From contig NZ_CACVAD010000015.1 of the NCBI RefSeq assembly GCF_902726545.1, positions 1-64,000 on the forward strand: a DNA stretch of 64,000 nt. Direction: 5' to 3'. A model generated the notes under the pieces. The model had not been told where the DNA came from, did not search any database, and saw nothing but the letters and a program-made list of their open reading frames with translations. The position numbers and the translations under genes are program-made. Position 1 is the first letter of the stretch. The number at the start of each line of letters is the position of its first letter. Shown one piece after another: positions 1-9,138 of this stretch. This DNA is from Yersinia artesiana. GTDB taxonomy: Bacteria > Pseudomonadota > Gammaproteobacteria > Enterobacterales > Enterobacteriaceae.

Positions 1-91
1 TTTCTATGGAGTAAATGACAATATATTAATAAATAACTGACCCAATACGATAAATATCTATCAAGATAATAATAAAAGATGGCATAATGTT

Positions 92-1222
92 TTAAGGATA
101 AGCCACGGTAAATATCGCATCGGCTTTAACACCGCCCGTGCCTAATTCACCTTTGGTGCGAATATATTTTGCGGTTAGGTTTAAAGGAACGGAGCCACCC
201 TCAGATATTGAGGTTCCCACCAAAAATTGGCCGACATTACTGCTACTCACGGTGGTATTTTGCGCCCCTAACTGCACCAGGCTGCTATCACTTTTCTCCA
301 GCACAATACCAACGCCTTTAGCGGTGCTACTTGGTGATAATGATAATATATTGGTGCGATTAGATTTGTTATTACTGTCCGTAAAGGTGATATAGGGTTT
401 CGCATCTTTACCGCAATTTCCCAGCGGGATGCTAAATGACTTACCGCCGCTGATATCTCCTTCTTTGAGTAATGTGGATGATTCTGCTTCCGGTAAGCCC
501 ACCTCGATATTGACGCCACCTAAATCACAAGTTGGGTTAGCTGGTGGCGGTAATTCAGGCAGAATATTACCGCCGCCTTCTGGGGCGATAATATCTTGGT
601 TCATCAAAACATGAAAAGCAGTACAGCGACTACCGCCTGGCAGTAGATTCTTATCATTCCAGGTATTGATATTACCAAAAATAATATTCAGCATGGCCCC
701 AGAAATGCCGGTTATTTTGCCACCGTTATAGGTTTTGGCATTGGTGACCACAAACTCCTGTAACCAAGTCTCGGTTGCTATTAAATTACTACCAGCGGTT
801 TGCACCGTCCGGCTATTTAACGTATTGAACGCGGTTGTGTTGACTGACGCGTCACCGATACTGCCCATATTGGTCATACGAAAACCGATACCGCTTGCCC
901 CCAACACCGGGGTAGTTTTATGAGTGCTATTCATTGTCCCCTGAGTATACCAACCGCCAACGATTAATTGGTCAGCTGCCGTCCCTGTCTTGTTATAGGT
1001 AAATGAGGTAGTCATCACTCGTTTTGCTATCACAAAACCGTCGGTTAAATTGGTGGGCATAGCCGAAATAATGTAAGGCCCGGCAGTTATGGGGCCGGGT
1101 TTACAGCTGGCAGTCACAATCACGGCCTGACTCTGCCCGATATAAGTTATTGTGAGTAACAATGTGCAGACCATTGCGCATAACCGACGGTAAGCTGCTG
1201 TTGCTCGGTTTAGTCTCTTCAT
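92..1222 (-). CDS. Two-domain fimbrial tip adhesin
   Basis: Predicted minor pilus subunit and receptor-binding tip of a chaperone-usher fimbria, 376 residues. It begins with a long signal peptide (hydrophobic stretch near residues 15-32). The N-terminal 200 or so residues look like a lectin-type domain with no obvious family signature. From about residue 228 (NPTCDLGG) the C-terminal half is a pilin domain with the usual Cys pair (C230, and C in LGNCGKD) and ends in an alternating beta strand closing with VAYP, the donor strand read by the chaperone. It is the last gene of the operon, starting 3 bases past the chaperone stop. The binding target cannot be read from sequence. The pilin-domain assignment is firm; the adhesin role is inferred from the two-domain length and position. 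Confidence 0.8.
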   Translation of the reverse strand: MKRLNRATAAYRRLCAMVCTLLLTITYIGQSQAVIVTASCKPGPITAGPYIISAMPTNLTDGFVIAKRVMTTSFTYNKTGTAADQLIVGGWYTQGTMNSTHKTTPVLGASGIGFRMTNMGSIGDASVNTTAFNTLNSRTVQTAGSNLIATETWLQEFVVTNAKTYNGGKITGISGAMLNIIFGNINTWNDKNLLPGGSRCTAFHVLMNQDIIAPEGGGNILPELPPPANPTCDLGGVNIEVGLPEAESSTLLKEGDISGGKSFSIPLGNCGKDAKPYITFTDSNNKSNRTNILSLSPSSTAKGVGIVLEKSDSSLVQLGAQNTTVSSSNVGQFLVGTSISEGGSVPLNLTAKYIRTKGELGTGGVKADAIFTVAYP

Positions 1223-1225
1223 CTG

Positions 1226-1945
1226 TTATCCTGCCGATTTCGCGGTTTGACAAGTCGTGCCCTGACAACTGAACGTCAGTGACGGGCGGCCACCAAAATC
1301 ATCAATATAAGTCAGTACCGGCTGGCTAAAATGAGCCGATTTCAGTTCGCTGCTGGACTTCGGTGCCACCATGGTGGATGGTTCTTCTCCGGTTAATACC
1401 GTGCCTTTATTAACTAAACCGATAATGGTCAGGTAATAAGGCGTCGGATTGTCAACCCGGTAGCCCTGAGCTGTTTTGTGTAATACCACTTGCTGTTGCC
1501 AGATATCACCTGATTTTGGCGTAATAGCTTGCGGGCGATAGAACAGCTTGATTTTGGTTTGTAACGCAATTTGCATCACGTTAGGCTTTTCGCTACGTGG
1601 TGGGATTTCCCGCAAATTGAAATAAAACAGCGACTCGCGATCCTGTGGTAATTTCAGCGCTTCGGGCATGGCGGAAATTCTGACGGCACTTTTCGCACCT
1701 GGCTCAATTCGCTGGACTGGCGGGGTGACCACTAATGGTGTGGTGATTTTCTTGCCATCACTGTCTTCAATCCATGATTGGGCGAGATAGGGTAATTCTT
1801 TATTTTCATTGCTGATATTCAGGCTGACTGACTTATTTTGACCGTTATAAATCACGCGGGTACGGTCTAATGCAATGGCCGCATTTGCTGCCTGAGCACT
1901 CAGTACGAATGTGCAAAATAGAGCGATTTTGTTTATATTTTTCAT
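1226..1945 (-). CDS. Periplasmic fimbrial chaperone (PapD family)
   Basis: Escorts pilus subunits through the periplasm by donor-strand complementation and hands them to the usher. The 239-residue length is normal for the family. A signal peptide ends near AANA (residue 22). The mature protein opens with ALDRTRVIYNG, the G1-type strand with the conserved Arg, and carries the family signature around residues 95-120 (QDRESLFYFNLREIPP), followed by the KIKLFYRP segment. It lies between the usher (12 bases upstream) and the adhesin (3 bases downstream), so translation is probably coupled. The gene order pilin-usher-chaperone-adhesin differs from the commoner pilin-chaperone-usher order. Confidence 0.92.
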   Translation of the reverse strand: MKNINKIALFCTFVLSAQAANAAIALDRTRVIYNGQNKSVSLNISNENKELPYLAQSWIEDSDGKKITTPLVVTPPVQRIEPGAKSAVRISAMPEALKLPQDRESLFYFNLREIPPRSEKPNVMQIALQTKIKLFYRPQAITPKSGDIWQQQVVLHKTAQGYRVDNPTPYYLTIIGLVNKGTVLTGEEPSTMVAPKSSSELKSAHFSQPVLTYIDDFGGRPSLTFSCQGTTCQTAKSAG

Positions 1946-1957
1946 CTTTGCCTTTAC

Positions 1958-4453
1958 CTATTTAATGAGCTGGCAGGGCAGTAATAAATGCGTCTGCGCC
2001 TGTAATTTCTCAGGAATATTCACCTGACATTGTGTGCTGCCATTCCATGCCACATCCAGTGTCTCACCTGGCTGAACACCACTCAGATAAGCAAATCCAT
2101 CATCACTGACAATCGCCAATTCCTGGCCTTTGGCGTTGAATACGCTGCCACCAAACGGGGGATAACTACCATCATCCCGCCGCAATGTGGCCATGATTTT
2201 CGCGCCTTTCATCATGCTAAAACGGCGATAACCAATAGCGCCTTCGGTTAATGAGCTTTCGACTGCTGACTGACGGGCTTCGATATCTTCATCTAACTGA
2301 TTGATATCAATGCGAGTATCAGTGCGGTAATAGCTGCTCATATCATTCACAACAGCAATGCCGAAAGCATTTGAACGTAAGTTCTGTCCTTCAATGGGAA
2401 CTCCTGACACGCCATCGGTATCCACCATTAAGCGGGTACCGCCGCTGCTGCCACCGCGGTGCAAGGCTGCGCCCTTGGTGGTCAGAGTTGCCCCGCCTCT
2501 GGCAGATAAGCCGTAGGAGGTATAACTGTCCTGTGCGTAGGCGGCGTTAACACTCATCTCTGCGATACTGTTGCGCTGGTTATAAAAACCGCTGAATTGA
2601 CCTTTGGTGCCATTATCCTGTTGGCTATTCAAACCAGCCGCTAATCTGTAGCTGCTATCTTGCGCATTGTTATTCATGTAACTGACGGTTTGGTTATAAC
2701 TGTTATTTCTGTGTTGCCCGCTATAACTGATGCTTTGTCTATTTCCTAATGGAACTGACAGGCTCAAATAAATGGCATCATCATTAATGCCATTATTCTT
2801 ACTGCGGCTGGCCGAAACATTAACGGACAACTCTTTCAGCGACAGCGCATCAAAATATTGGCTGAGAGTCAGGTTATAGTTATCCGCCGCTTGCTGATCC
2901 CAATAGGTCTGATGGTTGTACGAAAGATATAAACTGACCCGTGCATCGGGGAAGTTTTTATTCGCCGTAATGGTGTACATCTCTTTGTCCGAACCCGCGA
3001 TATCGTCTCTATAACGGTTGTTCAGATATTGGTCCATGGTCATGAACTCGCGCTCTGAGAAGCGGTAACCGGCAAAGGTAACCTCGCTGTCAAACTGGTC
3101 AAAGCGTTTGGCATAACTCAACCGGAAAGATTTACCTTGTTGCGTCGCTTGTTGTGGCAAATTTGTGGCATAAGATTGAGTAATATCGGCCGACAGTGCG
3201 CCAAAAGCATACAAGTCGCGGCCAAGGCCCATAGATAACGCGTTATAATCACCGGCAATAATTGCGCCGCCATATAACGACCAACTGTTACTGATCCCCC
3301 AAGACAATTCACTGCTGGCAAAGGCCGGGCCTTCAAGGCCATGACCCAGAGTTGATGGGCGACCAACTGCCGTTTTATAGCGAATGGCGCCTGGGCGAGT
3401 CAGATAGGGGATGGTGGCGGTATTCACCTGAAAGGTCTGTACGCTACCGTCTTGTTCTTCTACTTTGACATCCAACAGCCCACTGACTGAGCTATTCAAA
3501 TCCTGAATTCGAAAAGGCCCAGATGGCACAGTGGTCTGATAGATCAAGTGCCCTTGCTGACTTACGGTAACTTTGGCGTTGGTCCGTGCAATTCCGCTAA
3601 CTTCTGGTGCATAGCCACGTAAATTGGGCGGCAACATTTTCTCATCGCTGGCCAAACTCAGGCCGGCATAACGAAAAGTGTTAAAAATATCAGAAGAGAA
3701 ATAGTTCTCCCCCATGGTTAACGTGGCGGCTAATGAGCGTATGGCCCGAAAAGCATAAATCCGGCTCCAGTCAAATTGGCTCTGTTGCTGGCTATTATTG
3801 CCGCTGGTATGGCTATAATTGCCTTGATAATCCCCGCGCAGTCGCCACGGGCCATAGTTCAAACCGGTGGTGCCGTTCAAACTGGCATTACGTGTGGTAT
3901 CCCCTTGATTGGGTTTACTCAGTAAGGTATTCAGGTTGTAATCCAGCATTAGCCCTGGGATACCGTCATCCCAGCGGGACGGGGGCACCCAATTAGCATC
4001 GATATATTCGAGCCAGGTCTGTGGGATGGTGATGTAAAGCACCCCTGCGGCGAGGTCAGTTTTCGTCACCATACCTTCCAATGCACTGAGATCTGCACAT
4101 TGATCCTGATGCCAATACATCACCTTGCTTAATACTTCTGGTTTCAGACCAAATTGCTTAATCACAGCCGGTGCAAGGCAGGGTTCACTGCTATCAGGTC
4201 TGCCTTCGCGTGGCATGAAAGGTACTATTTGCTCAGGCAAATTGTGTTGATTAACATTGATTATTAACAAGTATTGCCCTGGCATAATATAATCGGAGGC
4301 AGTGAAACGCGATAAATTGATGTTTTGTTTATCTTCTGCATCCATAACATCCATATTGAATTCAACAGCATTTGCTGCCCCAATGAGTCCCATCAATGAC
4401 GAGGCAATTATAGTTTTATAAATTGTCTTAAGATGGTTCATTGGGATATTCAT
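1958..4453 (-). CDS. Outer-membrane fimbrial usher
   Basis: Outer-membrane beta-barrel that assembles and secretes the pilus. From the ATG at 4453 the protein is 831 residues, the usual usher size. A signal peptide ends near GAANA, then VEFNMDVMD begins the N-terminal chaperone-binding domain. The plug/middle-domain region carries GPFRIQDLNSSVSGLLDVKVEEQDG, of which PFxIxDL is a typical usher motif, and the C-terminus has the paired-Cys domain (QCQVNIPEK ... LPCQL). An upstream TTG at 4489 is open but has no ribosome site; ATG 4453 or 4441 fits the signal peptide better. It is separated from the pilin gene by about 200 bases that contain a terminator-like hairpin. Confidence 0.93.
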   Translation of the reverse strand: MNIPMNHLKTIYKTIIASSLMGLIGAANAVEFNMDVMDAEDKQNINLSRFTASDYIMPGQYLLIINVNQHNLPEQIVPFMPREGRPDSSEPCLAPAVIKQFGLKPEVLSKVMYWHQDQCADLSALEGMVTKTDLAAGVLYITIPQTWLEYIDANWVPPSRWDDGIPGLMLDYNLNTLLSKPNQGDTTRNASLNGTTGLNYGPWRLRGDYQGNYSHTSGNNSQQQSQFDWSRIYAFRAIRSLAATLTMGENYFSSDIFNTFRYAGLSLASDEKMLPPNLRGYAPEVSGIARTNAKVTVSQQGHLIYQTTVPSGPFRIQDLNSSVSGLLDVKVEEQDGSVQTFQVNTATIPYLTRPGAIRYKTAVGRPSTLGHGLEGPAFASSELSWGISNSWSLYGGAIIAGDYNALSMGLGRDLYAFGALSADITQSYATNLPQQATQQGKSFRLSYAKRFDQFDSEVTFAGYRFSEREFMTMDQYLNNRYRDDIAGSDKEMYTITANKNFPDARVSLYLSYNHQTYWDQQAADNYNLTLSQYFDALSLKELSVNVSASRSKNNGINDDAIYLSLSVPLGNRQSISYSGQHRNNSYNQTVSYMNNNAQDSSYRLAAGLNSQQDNGTKGQFSGFYNQRNSIAEMSVNAAYAQDSYTSYGLSARGGATLTTKGAALHRGGSSGGTRLMVDTDGVSGVPIEGQNLRSNAFGIAVVNDMSSYYRTDTRIDINQLDEDIEARQSAVESSLTEGAIGYRRFSMMKGAKIMATLRRDDGSYPPFGGSVFNAKGQELAIVSDDGFAYLSGVQPGETLDVAWNGSTQCQVNIPEKLQAQTHLLLPCQLIK

Positions 4454-4620
4454 ATAAACAACCGAATTAGTTATCAAATGGCCTGGCAAAGAGGTAAATG
4501 AAAAACCTAAATTAAATATGATTACTGATAAGCCAGGAAAAAATAAACCGCAGCATGAAACCGCCCTGACTTGGATAATTCTGACTTCTGAACAAATATC
4601 GATTTTTATATTTTCTGGGG

Positions 4621-4652
4621 AAAAAGCATACGAACAATGCCGTATGCTTTTC
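4621..4652 (-). terminator. Hairpin between pilin and usher genes
   Basis: Perfect 11-bp stem AAAAGCATACG / CGTATGCTTTT with an 8-base loop, followed on the minus strand by a T run. It lies just past the pilin stop and before the usher, so it probably stops most transcripts after the pilin and gives a high pilin-to-usher ratio, as seen in other fimbrial operons. Confidence 0.75.
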
Positions 4653-4659
4653 GCGATAA

Positions 4660-5190
4660 TTAGTTATAAGCTAAAGTGAAGTTAGCTACGCTGGTGAATT
4701 CACCAGGGACGATGCTACCGACAGTAGCGCTGTTGCCTTGCAGATATGCGGAATATATCAGGGTGTTGTTGCCGGTACCCAGTACACGAGCGGCTGAGGC
4801 TTGACCCAGTTTGATAGTTGAACCACTACCATCGGTAATGACCACACCTGCGCCTTTAGCAGTACCGGTAATTCCCAGTAATGCAGTATCAACATTGTCA
4901 GAAGAACCGGTAAAGGTAATAGCGACGTTTTTCATCGTGGTGATATCACATTTTTCCAGTTCAATACTGAAATTACGTGGCGTAGAAGTGCCTTTATTCG
5001 CTAATGTAGCTGAAGAGATCTGTCCCAAATCAACAGTCTGATCACCTGATTCTGGTTTAATTGAGCAAGGCGAATCAATAATCGAACCGGTGAAAGTCAC
5101 GGTACCAGAACCGCCATCAGCTGCCTGGGTAGTAAATGCAAAAGTAGAGAAAATAGTTGCTGCTAATAATGTTTTATTGAAAAGAGACAT
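4660..5190 (-). CDS. Major fimbrial subunit (pilin)
   Basis: Main structural protein of the fimbrial shaft, 176 residues. A signal peptide ends at TQAA (residue 24). The mature chain starts ADGGSGTVTFTGSIIDSPCS, the type 1 pilin N-terminal donor-strand segment, with the conserved disulfide Cys pair C42 and C81 and a C-terminal FTLAYN carrying the penultimate Tyr recognised by the chaperone. It is the first gene of the operon. The leader region upstream is long (about 580 bases to the regulator) and contains a large inverted repeat. Confidence 0.93.
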   Translation of the reverse strand: MSLFNKTLLAATIFSTFAFTTQAADGGSGTVTFTGSIIDSPCSIKPESGDQTVDLGQISSATLANKGTSTPRNFSIELEKCDITTMKNVAITFTGSSDNVDTALLGITGTAKGAGVVITDGSGSTIKLGQASAARVLGTGNNTLIYSAYLQGNSATVGSIVPGEFTSVANFTLAYN

Positions 5191-5773
5191 AAGATAACCT
5201 TTATTTAAATAACTTAATGGAAGTAGACGGTGCCAATATTGGTAACGCGTCAGTTTTATGGCACTGGGCCAAGTTTTTAAACTGAAAAATTTTGATAAAA
5301 CATGGTGAGTTATATTGCTATGCTTCTGTTTTTGTTAAAGATAAATATTAATTTCTAGAGGTAAATTAATATTAAAATGCACGGGAAATATGTAATGCGT
5401 GACTATCTAATAGTGAAGGCTACTGACCATCATTACCATGTCTACAAGCATTAAAAAACAATCCTGATTCGCTGCTAAAACAATATACATGATCTTTTTA
5501 TCTGGTAAATGCCGATTTTATCGACTTAATTGATCGTTACTGGCTATTGTATTAGTGTTCTATGCTTATTTATGCTCTATCATTAGATCATTACCCCAAT
5601 CTTCTATTTTTATTTGACTCAATACTTCAAAATCAATGACTATTCCCAGATAGAAATACGATTAATATTTATTGCATTCTTAATCAATAATCTGAAATGT
5701 CTACAAACATCGTAGGAATACTCTTGGTGTAAAAAACCAGTAATATCTATAGTGAGGGCTGCCTATATAATCT
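5191..5773. other. Upstream region of the fimbrial operon
   Basis: 583 AT-rich bases with no convincing gene. They must hold the fimbrial promoter. The one strong structure is the inverted repeat at 5344-5373, listed separately. I see no invertible-element pair of the fimS type and no recombinase gene nearby, so phase inversion is not supported. Confidence 0.5.
5344..5373. repeat. 11-bp inverted repeat upstream of the pilin gene
   Basis: Arms AATATTAATTT and AAATTAATATT are perfect complements around the 8-base centre ctagaggt. The site is about 155 bases before the pilin start. It could be the operator of the adjacent LuxR-type regulator or another regulator; being AT-rich with no T run it is a poor terminator. 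Confidence 0.5.
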
Positions 5774-6445
5774 TCAGGATAGAGCAAATTTGCGCTCATT
5801 GGCGTAAACCGGAATCTTTCCGAGCACACTCAATACAAATAAATAAAGCTCTAAATCTGTTTCTATCCCTAGCTTACTCATGGCATTACGTTTATGGTTA
5901 CTGACAGTTTTGATACTACGTTGAGACTGAACAGCAATCTCAGAAACTGATTCACCGAGTGAAACTCTGTCAAGAATCTCAATTTCATTATTGGTCATCA
6001 TCCGGTTCGTCGAATTACGCCCAATCGTATTTTTCGTTAATTCCCCATTATAGTTATTATTGCAAAAAAATTCTCCTTTGCTGATCTCAATGATATTATT
6101 CTGTAAATTATTTAAGCAATCACTGCGCGATAATATCGCGTCCATCTGCATATATGACAGATACCGTAACACACTAACACTATTGATATCGGTATAGAGC
6201 GCGAATTTAATATCGGGCCAACGTTTTTTGAGTTGATAAACCTGTTTTATGCTATGAAATGGTTTGTCATCTACAACTAAAATCCCGAGAAAAACGATAT
6301 CTATCTTTTTATGGCTTAAGTCATGTTCTAATTGTTTAAAATTATCAGAGATGCTTACCACGTTGATATCAAGATTTTTTTCTTTCAGCCCATGCTCTAA
6401 TCCCAATACTGCTAATGGCGAACTATCTACTAATGCAATATTCAT
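5774..6445 (-). CDS. LuxR/RcsB-type regulator with degenerate receiver
   Basis: Likely transcriptional regulator of the adjacent fimbrial operon, 223 residues. The N-terminal 120 residues align with response-regulator receivers (IALVDSSPLAVLGLE), and residues 155-205 form a LuxR-type helix-turn-helix (NNEIEILDRVSLGESVSEIA, then RSIKTVSNHKRNAMSKLG), closest in style to RcsB/FimZ. Where RcsB has its phosphoacceptor Asp, this protein reads DIVFLGILV with Gly54; the conserved receiver Lys is Arg (SRSD, R107), and only one of the N-terminal acidic pair remains. It therefore probably works without phosphorylation. It is encoded on the same strand just upstream of the pilin gene. Very AT-rich codon use fits an accessory origin. 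Confidence 0.8.
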   Translation of the reverse strand: MNIALVDSSPLAVLGLEHGLKEKNLDINVVSISDNFKQLEHDLSHKKIDIVFLGILVVDDKPFHSIKQVYQLKKRWPDIKFALYTDINSVSVLRYLSYMQMDAILSRSDCLNNLQNNIIEISKGEFFCNNNYNGELTKNTIGRNSTNRMMTNNEIEILDRVSLGESVSEIAVQSQRSIKTVSNHKRNAMSKLGIETDLELYLFVLSVLGKIPVYANERKFALS

Positions 6446-6832
6446 ATTGTAGCCCCTTTAATAGGTTATGATTTCTATGAAAGCGACAGATTAATTCTTA
6501 TTGTGAGTTATTAAACCTAACGACTATTTTATTGCTTGAAATAATAAAATATTGACTATTATTAAGTAGACGTTAATATTTTTTTGCTGTCTGTGCATTC
6601 AGTTTATGCCGCTATATTAGAGGTTGTTTTTATTCTATGTTCGGTAGTTTAGTTGCCTGAGTGTTAGGTTTTGTACAACCTGTTACCAATTGTAAAAGTC
6701 CGGTTTTCGCTTGCTACCGGCGTAATAAAATAGGGCTGGAGATAAACCAGCCCTATCGTGTTATTTTAAAATTTAATTATCTGAAATAAAATGAGTGTTC
6801 GTGACTCTAATTTTATATTTATAGCCAACGTA
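6446..6832. other. Intergenic region between regulator and histidine kinase
   Basis: 387 bases without a gene. It contains the promoter side of the LuxR-type regulator and, at 6731-6755, the terminator of the two-component operon. The rest is AT-rich and shows nothing further. Confidence 0.5.
6725..6755 (-). terminator. Terminator of the two-component operon
   Basis: Perfect 9-bp stem TAGGGCTGG / CCAGCCCTA with a 7-base loop. On the minus strand it is followed by TTTTATT, making a factor-independent terminator downstream of the kinase gene. Confidence 0.8.
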
Positions 6833-8188
6833 TCAGGTGGTCGCAGGAGGGCGATATTTACAGGGGAACTCCAGAGTAAATTTCGCTCCTCCTAGCTCCT
6901 CAGAGCGAGTAACACTGAGACTACCGCCATGCAAATGAGCGACCTGTTGGGCAATCGATAGACCTAAACCAAAGCCACTGATTCCCGCTTCTTCATCAAC
7001 TTTACCTCGATAAAACGGTAAAAATATCTTTTTATAATCGGCCTGATTAATACCACGCCCATCATCTTCAACTACGATAAATAAACGTTCTCCCACCCGC
7101 TCAGCACTCAGATAAATATTTTTTCTGGCATACTTTTTAGCATTACTGAGCAGGTTTTGCGTAACATAAGGCATGACCTGAGGATCAATCTCTATCCAAC
7201 CCAAGTCATCACTGACTCGGAGTTTTACATCGATTCTCCGGTCGCTGAGATGGGATATTTTTACCTGTTCTTCTAACCATGTTGATGCGTATTGTTTGCG
7301 TGGATGAATGCGAACGCTACCGCTCTCAAAACGTGCATAATTCAATGCCATTGAAATCAGTGTTTCTACTTCATCCAGTTCTTGATAAACCCGATTAATA
7401 TCAGAAACATCGCCTTTGTCTGAATGATGGTCGAGATAGTTCGCTAAATGAAAGCGAATGCGTGCAATCGGGGTTCGGAGTTCATGGGCCATCGTGTGGC
7501 TCATTTCTTGTCGCAAGGCGACAAACTGTTGAACTTTTGCGGCCATGCTATTGAGCGCCGAGGCTATCGGCCTAACCAGATAAGACTGTTTGGGCGATGC
7601 GCGTGCAGTGAGATCGCCGGCGCTTAATGCCTGTGCAGTGCTACGCAAATTGTTGACACTGTTCCATACTGGTCTTAGCCATATATAGGAAAAAATAAAA
7701 CTTAATATGATGGTTCCGCCCCACTCAAACAATAAAAGCTGTATTTCGTAGCCTGATATGCCCTCAGAATTATCATTTAAGGTGGCGATAATAGGGCCAA
7801 TCAGCAAAACCTCATCAGTGCCTTTGATGCTTTTATAGATAAAGCCGTCATGAACAAAAAGCCCTCCATCTTGGAGCAAAGTTTGATAGTCCTCTTTATT
7901 CATACGATTTTTCAAGTTAGAGGTCTTTTCTATGCTCAGTGGAAAAGAAAATAAACTGTTCATTTTTTGCACGTCTTCGTGCCAGTTTTGTGGTGGTTGC
8001 ATTCGCATATGCTCCTCAATACTGGCGAGGGTTTTCTGCATCATCTGATATTGAATCATATGAGTGAGGGTTTGCGTCACCTGGTTCCGGATAACCAGCA
8101 CCGAGTAATAAAGAGCTAAAGCGGCTAATAACCAAAACAAGTAAAACCGCAGAAATACACGAAACCGTGGCGTAAATTTTATTTTCAT
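6833..8188 (-). CDS. Membrane sensor histidine kinase (RstB-like)
   Basis: Sensor of a two-component system, about 451 residues from ATG 8188 (a TTG at 8203 directly after the regulator stop is the alternative). One transmembrane segment lies near residues 12-33 and a second near 155-172, enclosing a periplasmic domain of about 120 residues. A HAMP linker follows, then HisKA with the phosphoacceptor His in HELRTP (about residue 235), an N box (NLLSNAKKYA), G1 (DDGRG) and G2 (GFGLGLSI). Layout and size resemble RstB. The stimulus is not readable. The gene follows its response regulator with essentially no gap, so the two are co-translated. Confidence 0.9.
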   Translation of the reverse strand: MKIKFTPRFRVFLRFYLFWLLAALALYYSVLVIRNQVTQTLTHMIQYQMMQKTLASIEEHMRMQPPQNWHEDVQKMNSLFSFPLSIEKTSNLKNRMNKEDYQTLLQDGGLFVHDGFIYKSIKGTDEVLLIGPIIATLNDNSEGISGYEIQLLLFEWGGTIILSFIFSYIWLRPVWNSVNNLRSTAQALSAGDLTARASPKQSYLVRPIASALNSMAAKVQQFVALRQEMSHTMAHELRTPIARIRFHLANYLDHHSDKGDVSDINRVYQELDEVETLISMALNYARFESGSVRIHPRKQYASTWLEEQVKISHLSDRRIDVKLRVSDDLGWIEIDPQVMPYVTQNLLSNAKKYARKNIYLSAERVGERLFIVVEDDGRGINQADYKKIFLPFYRGKVDEEAGISGFGLGLSIAQQVAHLHGGSLSVTRSEELGGAKFTLEFPCKYRPPATT

Positions 8189-8203
8189 AATCTGCAGTCT
8201 CAA

Positions 8204-8932
8204 TCAGTCCCAGCCATGACTGTTAAATAGATAGCCTTTACTTCTTAGGGTTTTAATCCTGTTGGGAATATCAAGGTCATCATCGAGTTTCCGGCGTAAT
8301 CGGGAAATATGAATATCAATTGTGCGATCAACACCATCAAAATCGATGCCTTTTAAACCTAGCAACAATTCATCCCGACTCAATACCTTACCTGCATCTT
8401 TAGCCAGTAGCAGCAGCACATCAAATTCTGCTGTTGTCATCGGAATATCTTGTTCATATAAAGTGACAGTTCGAGAGGCGGGGGCAATTGTCAGTTGACC
8501 AAAGATCAGATTTGTTGATTCCGTTGTATGTAGTGTGGCGTTTTGAAGACTGTTTAATGGCTGAGTGAATCGACGTAATTGTGCACGGACTCTTGCCAGT
8601 AATACCCGTGGCTCAATGGGTTTAATCACATAATCATCGGCACCTAGCTCAAGCCCCAATATTTCATCCAGACTCTCCCCTAAAGCAGTGATCATTATAA
8701 TCGGGCCGTGGTAAAACTCGCGGATAACCTTGCAAACATCAAGCCCATTCATGCCTGGTAGCATAATATCCAGTAGAATCAAATCAATAGTGTTATTTCT
8801 CACATAATCAGCGACGGTATCGCCACGGCTAATCACTTTTACTTCGAACAGCTGTTTAGCTAAAAATTCAGCGATTAAAGTGGCCAGGCGGTGATCATCT
8901 TCTACTAGCAGTATTTTCGTTACCTTCGACAT
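8204..8932 (-). CDS. OmpR-family response regulator (RstA-like)
   Basis: DNA-binding partner of the adjacent kinase, 242 residues from ATG 8932 (GTG one codon earlier is possible). The receiver carries the acidic pair (VEDD), the phosphoacceptor Asp in LILLDIMLPG (about D55), Thr in MITA and Lys in YVIKP. The C-terminal winged helix ends in DIHISRLRRKLDDD and TLRSKGYLF, typical of OmpR/RstA. It is divergent from the amidohydrolase-efflux genes across 206 bases, which suggests, but does not prove, that it controls them. Confidence 0.92.
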   Translation of the reverse strand: MSKVTKILLVEDDHRLATLIAEFLAKQLFEVKVISRGDTVADYVRNNTIDLILLDIMLPGMNGLDVCKVIREFYHGPIIMITALGESLDEILGLELGADDYVIKPIEPRVLLARVRAQLRRFTQPLNSLQNATLHTTESTNLIFGQLTIAPASRTVTLYEQDIPMTTAEFDVLLLLAKDAGKVLSRDELLLGLKGIDFDGVDRTIDIHISRLRRKLDDDLDIPNRIKTLRSKGYLFNSHGWD

Positions 8933-9138
8933 CACGGCCCCAACTCAACGATATAAGCATGAACAGTTTAATACTAAATAATATATCCAAATCGCTTTGT
9001 CAGCTTAGGATAAGAGCTATATCACTATTTCTGGTTAATTTTTATCACAAAAATAAGCTGTTACGACAAAATTTGTTCTATGATCGACAGCGCGCCCTCT
9101 GATTATTTATTGGGGGACTGTTCATTAAGGAGAACTTT

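Noticed and set aside
5191..5773. Invertible fimS-like phase switch
   Set aside because: The inverted repeat is a single hairpin with an 8-base centre, not two distant repeats flanking a promoter, and there is no recombinase nearby.
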